A stretch of DNA of 64,000 nucleotides from AC-32 sp963763475 (GTDB lineage Bacteria; Actinomycetota; Thermoleophilia; Gaiellales; Gaiellaceae). The translations under genes and the position numbers were made by a program. Location of the stretch: assembly GCA_963763475.1 (NCBI GenBank), contig CAVXOR010000002.1, positions 1 to 64,000 on the forward strand. Direction: 5' to 3'. Shown one piece after another: positions 19,025 to 27,202 of the stretch. The notes under the pieces were generated by a model that was not told the DNA's origin, searched no databases, and saw nothing but the letters and a program-made list of their open reading frames with translations. Each line of letters opens with the position of its first letter. The first letter of the stretch is position 1.

Positions 19025-19783
19025 TTGGATTTCAGGCTTTTGGACCTGATCGCGACAGTCATCGATTTCTGTACGCCACCGCAGGAGCGAGGTCGTGGTC
19101 ATCCCCGATCGGCGACGGTTCGGGTGGTGGCCACGTTGCGACAGTTTCTCCGGGAAGGCACGCCGTGGCGCAGCCTGACGGCGACCGCCGGCAAGGTCAG
19201 CGGTTCGACCTTGCGCCGCCATCTGGAGCAGTGGGCGGGCATCGGTGTGTTGGCGCAGGTTCATGCCGTCCTGGTCGGCATGCTGCGCGGCGACCCGACC
19301 CTGATCCTCGATACTTGCTCGGTGCGGGCCAAGCGCGGTGGTGATCTGACCGGGCCCAATCCGACTGACCGAGGCAAGCGGGGCACCAAGTACCACATCG
19401 CGACCATGGGCGACGGCGTGCCGGTCGCCTGCGCGGCCACCGCGGCCAACGTCAATGACACTCTGGTGTTCGAGCGGCTGTTCCTGGCCGCCTTCGCCGT
19501 CATGGCGCGGATCCGGACCGTGTTCGCCGACAAAGGCTACGATGCCGAGCATCATCGCGATCTCTGCCGGGAGTTCGGCGCCGAACCCTGCATCCATAAG
19601 CGCGGCCAGCCACACGGATCAGGATTGGGCAAGCGGCGCTGGCCGGTCGAGCGCAGCAATGCCTGGGTTTTGGAGAACAAGCGCCTCGCTCTGCGCTACG
19701 ACCGCCTCGGCTTCATCATCCAGTCACTGCTCCAGGCCGCATGCATCTTCCTGGTTGCAGGACGCGTGGCCAAGGAATTGTGA
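19025..19783 (+). CDS. IS5-family transposase, intact
   Basis: One uninterrupted frame of 252 codons, unusual in this region. It starts at TTG 19025, immediately after an in-frame TAG at 19022; no ATG lies near. N-terminal domain: DFCTPPQERGRG and TLRQFLREGTPWRSL. The DDE residues sit in LILDTCSVRAKRGG, RTVFADKGYDAEHH and RRWPVERSNAWVLENKR. The C-terminus is short (VAGRVAKEL). As an IS5-group gene it may be functional if TTG initiation works. Terminal repeats were not identified with certainty. Confidence 0.88.
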   Translation: MDFRLLDLIATVIDFCTPPQERGRGHPRSATVRVVATLRQFLREGTPWRSLTATAGKVSGSTLRRHLEQWAGIGVLAQVHAVLVGMLRGDPTLILDTCSVRAKRGGDLTGPNPTDRGKRGTKYHIATMGDGVPVACAATAANVNDTLVFERLFLAAFAVMARIRTVFADKGYDAEHHRDLCREFGAEPCIHKRGQPHGSGLGKRRWPVERSNAWVLENKRLALRYDRLGFIIQSLLQAACIFLVAGRVAKEL

Positions 19784-19794
19784 AAACGAATTAA

Positions 19795-19828
19795 GAGTTT
19801 CTGCGTCGCGCAGCCGATGCAGAAACTC
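19795..19828 (+). terminator. Hairpin after IS5 transposase
   Basis: GAGTTTCTGC and GCAGAAACTC form a perfect 10-bp stem with a 14-base loop, starting 12 bases after the transposase stop. There is no T-run, so it is a weak intrinsic terminator at best; it might also be part of the element's right end. Confidence 0.4.
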
Positions 19829-19829
19829 G

Positions 19830-20273
19830 GTTGAACGAACGCGGTGGAGCGGCGGGAAGAGGACGGGGCGGCAACTTCAACGTGCTTGGCACGGATCCTG
19901 CTATATGGAAAAATCAGGTTCCAGGTTTTCTGCGCCCTCAATCACTTACAGAGTGGCCAAATTGCCACAAAGACAATTCCAAGTTGATCACCACCAAAAT
20001 GACTGAGGCGTTCTGCGGACGACACTGACGTCCGGAGCCGGGTGAACCACGGGCTGGAGCGTATCATTCCAAAGCCGAGTTGCGCGAGAGGATAAGGGCT
20101 CTGAGGGTCGGAGTGCCAAGCCCGCCAGGGTCAGGGCGTCGATCAGGTCCGGACGCAACGGCGTCAGTGTCGTCTCCTCCAGCACGCTCTCCCGGATCCC
20201 CACGACCAAATAATTCGGCGCCTCCAGACCAAGCCGTCGCTTGCTTCCTCCTCGGCGAAGCCGTTCGTTCAAC
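19830..20273. repeat. 444-bp segment bounded by 12-bp inverted repeats
   Basis: GTTGAACGAACG at 19830-19841 is inverted at 20262-20273, and the next 18 bases are partly similar. The inside has no plus-strand gene. A minus-strand frame of 95 codons (19988-20272, starting TTG inside the right repeat) contains APNYLVVGIRESVLEETTLT but matches no family I know. Bases 20252-20274 duplicate 9273-9295. A non-autonomous mobile element or decayed IS is the likeliest explanation. Confidence 0.45.
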
Positions 20274-20399
20274 TATGGTCAGAGTTCCCTCCTGACACGA
20301 ACCCCGGGCAGCGATTTTTCCTTGTTATCAAATCTGTTTAATGACACAGAAAAGGTTAGGCGCTCGTTTGAGCAAGGTATTGAAGGAGGAGTTACACTC

Positions 20400-20678
20400 A
20401 TGAACCAGGCAGAGCTGACTGCGGCCGTGGCGGAACGTGCCGGCCTGACCAAGGCTGACGCCGGCAAGGCGGTGGAGGCGCTGGTCGGCACGATCACCGA
20501 GGCGCTGACGCAGGGCGACGAGGTCCGCATCTCCGGTTTCGGCAGCTTCGGGATTTCCGAGCGCGGCGAGCGTCAGGGCCGTAATCCCCAGACCGGCGAG
20601 GCGATCACGATCGCAGCCTCGAAAGCCGCTAAGTTCACGGCGGCCAAGGCCGTCAAGGACGCGCTCAACGGCGGCTGA
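20400..20678 (+). CDS. HU-family nucleoid DNA-binding protein
   Basis: Intact 92-residue protein. ATG 20400 with AAGGAGGAG 8 bases upstream. It begins MNQAELTAAVAERAGLTKAD, has the body strand GDEVRISGFGSFGISERGER and the DNA-intercalating arm RQGRNPQTGEAI with the conserved RNP in place of the common RNPxT-type loop, and ends KAVKDALNGG. HU bends and compacts DNA and assists recombination and replication. A standalone copy amid mobile genes suggests a plasmid-borne paralogue. A GC-rich hairpin follows at 20685. Confidence 0.93.
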   Translation: MNQAELTAAVAERAGLTKADAGKAVEALVGTITEALTQGDEVRISGFGSFGISERGERQGRNPQTGEAITIAASKAAKFTAAKAVKDALNGG

Positions 20679-20684
20679 GGCGGC

Positions 20685-20714
20685 GGGCACGGCGCTTGTG
20701 GGAAAGCCGTGCCC
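20685..20714 (+). terminator. GC-rich hairpin after HU gene
   Basis: GGGCACGGC and GCCGTGCCC form a perfect 9-bp stem with a 12-base loop starting 7 bases after the HU stop. No U-run follows, so it may act as an RNA 3'-end stabiliser or imperfect terminator. Confidence 0.5.
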
Positions 20715-20861
20715 ATCAGCTCAGTGCGGGACCATCGGACCTGTCACCGAATGCTCGCGGATGGTGAAAGCCAGGCGGTCCGGGCAAGGGCGATGATGGC
20801 GGATGACTTCGCCACCGCACCTCACCGTCTGGTCTGCTACGTTCCGGCATGCGTCGCCGGC

Positions 20862-21216
20862 TCAGGAGAGCGTCAACTCCGCTTTGACGTTGTCGGCGAT
20901 GATGGCGTCGACGACGTCGCGGTCGATCCAGCCGTCGGGCTTGAAGTCGATGCGCACCCGGTAGGCCGCCGCGGGAGCAACCGCCACAGCCTGTTCGACA
21001 CCGACGCCGACGAACCGGGCATGGTCATTGAAGCCGCCCTGCCTGCGGCCGAGCGCCAGCAGGTCGGGATCCTGGACAAGCGCCTCCTGCAGACCCTGGC
21101 GGAAGCTGTCGGCATCAAAGCCGGGCTTCTTTGCCTCGACAACGACATCAAAGTAAACCGACCGCGGCCGGGTCGGAGCAATCGGGCCCTGGTTCTCGGT
21201 CAGAAGGCTGCGTCAT
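20862..21216 (-). pseudogene. Small hypothetical protein (one frameshift)
   Basis: ATG at 21216 begins MTQP; after a 1-base shift within the first ten codons the frame reads GPIAPTRPRSVYFDVVVEAK, DADSFRQGLQEALVQDPDLL, RVRIDFKPDGWIDRDVVDAI and ends KAELTLS at 20862. About 117 residues, no membrane segment, mixed charge. The family is unknown to me. The lack of an internal Met makes the frame easy to miss. It is divergent from the IS701 gene at 21244, whose left end may lie in the 27-base gap. Confidence 0.5.
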
Positions 21217-21243
21217 GACAGCAATCCTACAAAATTGGGGCTG

Positions 21244-22560
21244 ATGGATTGCGCTGGATTGGCTGATGCGTATCTCATTGGCATGAGCGAAGGACCGAAT
21301 TTCGACGCCGCGATGGAGCGGCGCTTCCAAGAGTATGTCGAGGATCTGGGCACGGTTGTGGGCAACGATGCGCGCCGGCGCGGGCTGAGCGACTACATGA
21401 CTGGGCTGCTGCTACCCGGTGAGCGCAAGAGCATGGAGCCGATCGCCGAGCGTCTGGAGAGCGGGAATGTCTCGCGCCGGCACCAATCGATCCAACATTT
21501 CGTCAGCGAAGCCAGTTGGAAGGACGGCCCCGTGCGGGAGCGGGTGCTCGGTCGGGTCGTGCCGGCGATGCAGAAGCGCGGCACCATTGAGCACTGGATC
21601 GTCGATGACACGACCTTGCTCAAGAGCGGCCGGCATCGGTCGGGGTCGCCATCCAGTATTCGGGCCTGGTCGGCACGACGGCCAACTGCCAGTCGCTGGT
21701 CAGCCTGTCGCTGGCGACCGAGGCCGTCAGCATGCCGGTCGCCTGCGATCTCTACCTGCCCGAGGACTGACCGCAAACGCCGTCTGCATGCCGGGGTGCC
21801 ACCCCACCTCACGTTCCGCACCAAGATTGAGATGGCGATCGATCAGATCCGCCACGCCGTTGCCGCCGGCCTGCCGCGCGGGATCGTGCTGGCCGATGCC
21901 GCTTACGGCGGCGCCCGGAGCTTCCGCGACGCGCTGAGGGACCTCGCTCTCAGCTATGCGCTCGGGATCGAGAGCAACACCACGGTCGTGCCGGCCGCCA
22001 CAGCGGATCCCGCCAACGGGCGCACCAGGTCCGTCAAGGTCCAGGCGGGCGCGGTCCGGGTCGATGTCCTGGCCAGCGCGTGGGAGCCGCACCACTGGCG
22101 CCCCGTCTCGTGGCGCGAAGGATCGGCCGGACAGTTGAGCGGGCGGTTCGCGGCGCGCCGGGTTCAGGTCGCTCCGACTCAGCGCCGTGACCACCTCGAT
22201 CCCGAGGAATGGCTGATCGTTCAGGACGCCGAGGCTGCCAAGGACCGGCGCTTCTGGCTCAGTTCGCTGCCGGCCGACACGCCGCTCGAGGACCTCGTCC
22301 GGCACGTCAAGGGCCGCTACCGGGTCGAGCAGGACTATCGTGAACTCAAGCAGGAGGTCGGCTTGGCCAAGTTCGAGGGCCGCGGCTGGCGCGGCTTCAA
22401 TCACCATGTCACCCTGTGTCTGGCGGCTTACGGCTTCCTCGTGTGCGAGCGAAGCCTTTTCCCCCCTCCGCGCCCCGCCGAAGCCGACACGGATGGCGCG
22501 GCACAATCCATACTCCATCGCCTCGCTACGTCACCGCATCGCCCGCATGATCATGCGTAA
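21244..22560 (+). pseudogene. IS701-family transposase (two compensating frameshifts)
   Basis: Starts at ATG 21244 (MDCAGLADAYL) or the later Met in MSEGPNFDAAMERRF. IS701 hallmarks are SDYMTGLLLPGERKSMEPIA and EHWIVDDTTLLKSGRHS-type sequence (first Asp), GIVLADAAYGGARSFRDAL (second Asp) and the C-terminal VKGRYRVEQDYRELKQEVGL with the catalytic Glu. Between about 21635 and 21775 the frame is shifted and shifts back, so roughly 47 residues are misread there. The last 35 codons may also be in the wrong frame. Otherwise full length. Confidence 0.85.
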
Positions 22561-22860
22561 ATTGGATCGCTGCCCTTACTGTGACCAACCCCACAGAGCT
22601 TCCCAAATGGCGGACAACAGGGCTTTTCATAAAATGCTACGACACCGTCCAAGATGGAAGTCCTTGTATGATTGCGAACAGAATCAAAGCTCGCCCATGC
22701 GGCTATCCGGCGTCTGTATAGCACATCGGGATTGTCAGGCCCGTCCAATCGATCAGCCGCCGGGCCGAAGCGACTTCGGCGGACGCAGCTGCGGGCAGGT
22801 GTGTCCTTTTTCCTTTGCGATCTCAGCTTTGCTTTGGCCGCCGCACTGACCTCCCCGTCC
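22561..22860. other. No gene recognised
   Basis: Three hundred bases between the IS701 transposase and the recombinase stop. A plus frame entering from 22672 stays open through the recombinase as its antisense shadow, but its first 60 codons have no recognisable motif. No terminal repeats of IS701 were identified here. Confidence 0.4.
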
Positions 22861-23962
22861 TCAGGTTCGAGGGCGCATGACCTTCTCGGTGACGTTGTTG
22901 CGCCAGAGGTCGGCGGAGCGCATGTAGCGGCGGGCGACCTCGACCGACTTGTGGCGGGTCTGGCGCATGACGTCGTGGAGCTCCGCCTCGGCCGCGGCGG
23001 TGGCGAGGCCGGCGCGCAGGCTGTGGCCCGAGTAGGAGCGCTGGACACTGACAGCGAGGTTGCCGAAGGTTCTTTCCATCAGCCCCGGATCACCGTCGCC
23101 GACCGCCTCGGCGGTGTCCTTGACCAGCCGGACCACCGCCTTGTCCGACAGCCGGGTGGCGGTCATGACGCCGCCGGCGCGCAGGCCGACGAACAGGGGA
23201 TCGTCGGCGTGGCGGGCGGCCCGGTGCTCCAGCCAGCGGCGCAGCGCGGTGGGGGCGCACAGGTCGGGGTCGTCGGAGCGCCAGATCGCGACCGCCTGCC
23301 CGGCCCCGTGCTGGTCGGTCTTCGAGCGCCGGACGGTCAGCACGACGCCTCTGCCGTCGACGAACTCGAGGTCGCCGACGTCGAGCCCGACGATCTCGGA
23401 GCGCCGCAGGGCGCCGCCGAAGCCGGCGAGCAGGATGGCGCGGTTGCGCAGGCCGAGCGGCGTGCCGGGCTGGGCGCCGACCATGCGGGCCAGCATCGCG
23501 GGCGAGATCGGCGTCGCCTGGCGGGCCGGGCGGGTGCCCTTGCGCCGGCGGATGCCGTCCAGCAGCAGGGCGATGCTCGGGTGACCGGGGTCGAGCGACA
23601 GGCCGACCAGGCGATGGGCGGTGACGATGGCGGCGAGGTGGACCTGCAGGGTGGCGGCGGCGAGGCGCTCGGCCGCGGCGGTCAGGTACATGCCGACCAG
23701 CCGGGGATCGCCGCTCAGCGCCGGCAGCCCGAGGCGGGTGCACCAGGCGTCGTACTGGCGCCAGGCCGAGCGGTAGGCGCGCAGCGTGCCCGGCCCGCGC
23801 GCCTGGGTGGCGTAGACGGCGGCCTGGGCGGCGAGCGTCGCGGATCTCGTCGGCGCGGCCCGGATCGAACGCGCCCTCAGGCAGCACGAGGTCGCCGAGG
23901 ATGCCGGTCGACACCACCAGCCCCTGCCCTGTTGCCGCCGTAAAAACCTCGCCGTCCGCCAT
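22861..23962 (-). pseudogene. Tyrosine recombinase/integrase (one frameshift)
   Basis: ATG at 23962 follows a GGGGAGGGG ribosome site and begins MADGEVFTAATGQGLVV. After a 1-base shift near 23845 the SAM-like core-binding domain reads RGPGTLRAYRSAWRQYDAWC. The catalytic domain shows LRRSEIVGLDVGDLE (first Arg), GHSLRAGLATAA (second Arg), TRHKSVEVARRYM (catalytic His and Tyr) and ends at 22861. About 367 codons, like phage and plasmid integrases. Its role could be integration of this mobile region or resolution. No attachment-site repeats were recognised. Confidence 0.85.
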
Positions 23963-24086
23963 GTCCCCTCCCCCGCTCCGCCGCAGGTTCCCCTGCCCCG
24001 CCGGGCGGCGCACCGACGTCCCGCCGGGCTGCCCGCGCCGATTTCCCCTGAAGGTAGCTGTACCGGAAGTTCTGCTCGTCAAGCAA

Positions 24087-24919
24087 CGTCCGAAAAGGCC
24101 GTCGAGAACCATTACCCGACACTCTGCGCCGCGTGCGCCACGCCGTTCGAGATGTGGGACCGCCAGAGCGGTCACAGCGCCCACTTCGTGCTCGACCTGG
24201 AGCGCACGGCCGGCGGCATCCGGATCGCCTGCGTCCTGCACCGCTATCATGCGATCGAGTGTGCCTGCGGTGTTCGGACCGCCGCCCGGCCCGGCGTCGG
24301 CGTGCTGTCGACGGTGCCGGGACGCTCGCGCGATCTGCTGCTGAGCGAAGCCTGCCTGGTCGGTCCCGCCCTGGCCACCTTCATCGCCGCCCTGTCGGTG
24401 CGCTACCACGTGTCACGCGCCAAGATCCGCGAGTTCCTGGCCGTCTGGTTCGGCGTGCCGCTCTCGGTCGGCACGCTCGACCGCTGCATCCGGGAGGTCG
24501 GCGTCGCCTGCGAGCCGGTCGTCGAGGATCTGCTCGGCGACCTGCGTCAGGCCGGCGTGATCCATGCCGACGAGACGCCGTGGAGGCAGCACGGCCGCCT
24601 GCGCTGGCTGTGGGTCGTGCTGTCGTCGAGCACCGCCATCTTCCACATCGGCTCGCGCCAGGCTGACGAGATCCGCGATCTGATCGGCGACGCCTTCCTG
24701 GGCTGGCTGGTCAGCGACGGCTACGCCGCGTACCGGTCGTTCAAGAAGCGACAGCGCTGTCTGGCCCATCTGATGCGCAAAGGAATAGCGCTGGCCGGCG
24801 GGCTCAACCCCGTGGGCGTCAACTTCGGCGACTGGCTGCTGCGCGAGATGCGCGGCCTGATCCACGAGGTCGCCGAGGGCACCGGCGCCCGCATCGTCAA
24901 TCCCATCCTCGCCCGGCTG
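24087..24919 (+). pseudogene. IS66-family transposase (TnpC), truncated at the junction
   Basis: From about 24087 a frame reads SEKAVENHYPTLCAACATPF, the zinc-finger part of TnpC, then ALATFIAALSVRYHVSRAKI, GVIHADETPWRQHGRLRW (first Asp) and LVSDGYAAYRSFKK (second Asp). The catalytic Glu region should follow EVAEGTGARIVNPILARL but the match stops at about 24919, where the sequence becomes an ABC transporter gene. The usual N-terminal coiled part and the tnpA/tnpB partners are absent; only 120 bases separate it from the recombinase gene. Broken at both ends. Confidence 0.85.
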
Positions 24920-24935
24920 AATCTCCACCCTCCTG
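24905..24935. other. Junction of alphaproteobacterial-like and actinobacterial-like DNA
   Basis: Left of about 24919 the plus frame is IS66 transposase (ILARLN); from 24921 a different frame is an ABC ATPase (ISTLLLPDGGTATVFGHD). Both proteins are cut in the middle of a domain at the same point, and no terminal inverted repeat or direct repeat is visible. Gene content, coupling style and frameshift density all change here. Confidence 0.85.
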
Positions 24936-25535
24936 CTCCCGGACGGCGGCACCGCGACGGTCTTCGGCCACGACGCGTTCAAGGACACCCGCGCGGTGCG
25001 CCGGATGGTCAACCGCGTCTCGGTCGAGGCGAGCTTCTTCAAGAAGATGAGCGCGATCGAGAACCTCAGCTACGCCGCGCGCTTCTACGGCCTGAGGCCG
25101 CACGAGACCAAGGACAAGATCCCGGAGATCCTGACCCGCGTCGGCTTCCCCGCCGACCGCCGGACCGAGCCGATGGAGAACCTCTCGCGCGGGATGCAGC
25201 AGAAGGTCGCGCTCGCCCGCGCGCTGCTGACGGCGCCGATCCTGCTGCTGCTCGACGAGCCGACCACCGGCCTCGACCCGCGCTCCAAGCAGGAGGTGCA
25301 GGAGTTCATCCGCGAGGTGCGGGCCGAGCACGACGCGACCGTCCTGCTCTGCACGCACGACCTGGCCGAGGCCGAGACCCTCGCCGACCGCGTCGGGATC
25401 CTCGACAACGGCCAGCTGCTCTGCCTGGAGCCGGCCGACGAGCTGAAGGCCCGGTACGACTCGACCACGCTGGAGGAGGCGTTCTTTGCCGCGAGCGGCC
25501 ATGCCTTCGAGAACGGCGACGGAGGTGAGGACTAG
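24921..25535 (+). CDS. ABC transporter ATP-binding protein, 5' end missing
   Basis: ATPase of a DrrA-like ABC-2 export system. The visible part begins ISTLLLPDGGTATVFGHD, which normally follows Walker A by about ten residues; Walker A itself is absent because of the junction at about 24920. Present are Q-loop-region residues, the signature LSRGMQQKVALARALL, Walker B ILLLLDEPTTGLD and the H-loop LLCTHDLAEAE. About 205 codons remain of a usual 300 or so. The stop at 25533-25535 is directly followed by the permease ATG. Substrate unknown. Normal actinobacterial composition, so the break is at the junction and not by decay. Confidence 0.9.
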   Translation: MSTLLLPDGGTATVFGHDAFKDTRAVRRMVNRVSVEASFFKKMSAIENLSYAARFYGLRPHETKDKIPEILTRVGFPADRRTEPMENLSRGMQQKVALARALLTAPILLLLDEPTTGLDPRSKQEVQEFIREVRAEHDATVLLCTHDLAEAETLADRVGILDNGQLLCLEPADELKARYDSTTLEEAFFAASGHAFENGDGGED

Positions 25536-26369
25536 ATGCGAACCATGAACCTGGCGCTGCGCCACGAGCTCGTCGGGCTCAGCGGCGTGATCGAGCGCAA
25601 CATCTACCTGGTCAAGCGCTACATCTGGTGGGACGTCGCGTTCTTTCTCTGGACGGTCGCGAACACGCTCACGATCGTCTTCATCGCCAAGGGCATCCCG
25701 GCCGTGGGCGGGAAGATCGACGTCGAGAAGGTGACGACGATCCTGCTGGTCGGCGCCGTGATCTGGGCCTACCTCGGGATCATCTTCGAGATCCTCACCG
25801 AGACCGTCGCCTGGGAGCGCTGGGAGGGGACGATCGAGTACACCTTCATGGCGCCGCTTTCGCGCCCGGTGCACCTGTTCGGGATGGGCCTGTTCGCGAT
25901 CGGCTACGGCGTCGTGCGCGCGATCCTGCTCTTCGGCGTGGTGGCGGCGTTCTTCAGCCTGCACCTGCCGGACGCCGACTACGTCGCGGCGCTCGTGCTG
26001 CTGGTTGTGGCCTCGATCTCGTTCATCGGGATCGGGATGATGACCGCCGTCCTGCCGCTGATCTCGCCGGAGAAGGGCACGCAGCTCGGCTTCGTCGCGC
26101 AGGGACTGCTGCTGGTCGTCTCGGGCGTCTACTACCCGGTCTCGGTGCTGCCTGAATGGATGCAGTGGCTCGCGAAGATCTCGCCCGCCACGTATGCGCT
26201 GCGCGGCTGTCGAGCCGCGATCATCAACGGGGCCGGCATAACCGACCTGTGGCGTGAGATCTGGGCGCTGCTCGTGATTGGCGCCGTGTCGGTGCCGCTC
26301 GGGCTCTGGACCTTCCGCACGGGCGAGCGCTACGCGAAGAAGCACGGGAAGCTGAAGCGGTCGGGATGA
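25536..26369 (+). CDS. ABC-2 type transporter permease
   Basis: Membrane partner of the preceding ATPase. 277 residues with about six hydrophobic segments, including DVAFFLWTVANTLTIVFIA, VTTILLVGAVIWAYLGIIF, YVAALVLLVVASISFIGIG and LLLVVSGVYYPVSVLPEWM; the last contains the typical ABC-2 YYP motif before the final helices. The start ATG abuts the upstream stop without spacing, and its own stop overlaps the next start (ATGA at 26366-26369), so this is one transcription unit. Probably exports a lipid, drug or polymer; sequence does not say which. Confidence 0.88.
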   Translation: MRTMNLALRHELVGLSGVIERNIYLVKRYIWWDVAFFLWTVANTLTIVFIAKGIPAVGGKIDVEKVTTILLVGAVIWAYLGIIFEILTETVAWERWEGTIEYTFMAPLSRPVHLFGMGLFAIGYGVVRAILLFGVVAAFFSLHLPDADYVAALVLLVVASISFIGIGMMTAVLPLISPEKGTQLGFVAQGLLLVVSGVYYPVSVLPEWMQWLAKISPATYALRGCRAAIINGAGITDLWREIWALLVIGAVSVPLGLWTFRTGERYAKKHGKLKRSG

Positions 26370-27202
26370 TTCGTCCGGTCGCCGACGACGCCGACCTCGA
26401 GCTCTGCGCGCGCATCGCCGGCGCGGTCGAAGAGGTGTCGCCGACGATCGAGCAGCTCCGCGCCGTGCGGGAGCGCCTCCTGCTCGATCCCGACGGCGGG
26501 TACGCCTACGTCAGCCATTCGAGCGTGGTCGGCAGCGCCTATCTAATGGTGCGCGTGCTGCCCGAGCGCCGGCGCAGCGGCATCGGCACCGCCCTGGTCG
26601 AAGCAGGTGGTGGTGTGGCGGCTCGCGAGCTGGGCCACGTCTCGGCCTGGGGGTACGTGCAGCCCAGTGACGACGATTCGTTGCTCTTCGCTTCCGGTCG
26701 TGGCTTTCAGGAGGTGGGACGCGAGGTCGAGCTGACGCGCCGGGTGGTTCCGGGGGAGGGAGCCATCCCGGAAGGGATCTACGAGCTCGGAGAAGAGCAT
26801 CGCGTCGGGGCCTACGCCGTCTCCGTCGCCGCCGTGCCCGACATGCCCACCGCCGGCGCGGCCGAGGCCCGCGCGTTCGACGACTGGGTGGAGGCCGAGC
26901 TCGTCGGAGCCGCTGCCGCCCACGTTGCGATCGAGAACGGGGCGGTCGTCGGCTACGCGACGTTGAGCACCATGGGCGACGCGACGAAGCTCGAGCACGG
27001 CTTCACCGGCGTCCTGCCCGAGCACCGCCGCCGCGGCCTCGCGACCGCCCTCGGCCGCGCGCAGACCGCGTGGGCGGCCGAGCACGGGTACGACGAGCTC
27101 GTCACGACCACCGGCGTCTCGAACACGGGTCTGCGGCGGCAGAAGGCGAAGCTCGGCTACATCGAGCGCGACGGGCCGATCCTCGTGCGGGGGCCGGTCT
27201 GA
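26366..27202 (+). CDS. Tandem GNAT-domain acetyltransferase
   Basis: 278 residues holding two GNAT folds. The N-terminal one (about 1-125) has the acetyl-CoA loop RVLPERRRSGIGTAL; the C-terminal one (about 150-278) has GVLPEHRRRGLATALGRAQT and VSNTGLRRQKAKLGYIER. Both keep the Q/RxxGxG/A-type pyrophosphate loop, so both halves may bind acetyl-CoA. Double-GNAT proteins include mycothiol synthase-like and aminoglycoside-modifying enzymes; which one this is cannot be decided. Sits between an exporter and an MFS transporter in an overlapping operon. Confidence 0.8.
   Translation: MIRPVADDADLELCARIAGAVEEVSPTIEQLRAVRERLLLDPDGGYAYVSHSSVVGSAYLMVRVLPERRRSGIGTALVEAGGGVAARELGHVSAWGYVQPSDDDSLLFASGRGFQEVGREVELTRRVVPGEGAIPEGIYELGEEHRVGAYAVSVAAVPDMPTAGAAEARAFDDWVEAELVGAAAAHVAIENGAVVGYATLSTMGDATKLEHGFTGVLPEHRRRGLATALGRAQTAWAAEHGYDELVTTTGVSNTGLRRQKAKLGYIERDGPILVRGPV

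Noticed and set aside
19988..20272. 95-codon minus-strand gene
   Set aside because: TTG start lies inside a dispersed repeat, no family is recognised and no ribosome site is present; kept only as a note under the repeat element.
24152..25528. A transposase-ABC transporter fusion protein suggested by one long frame
   Set aside because: After the junction the frame is out of phase with the ABC ATPase, giving Arg-rich nonsense; no real fusion.
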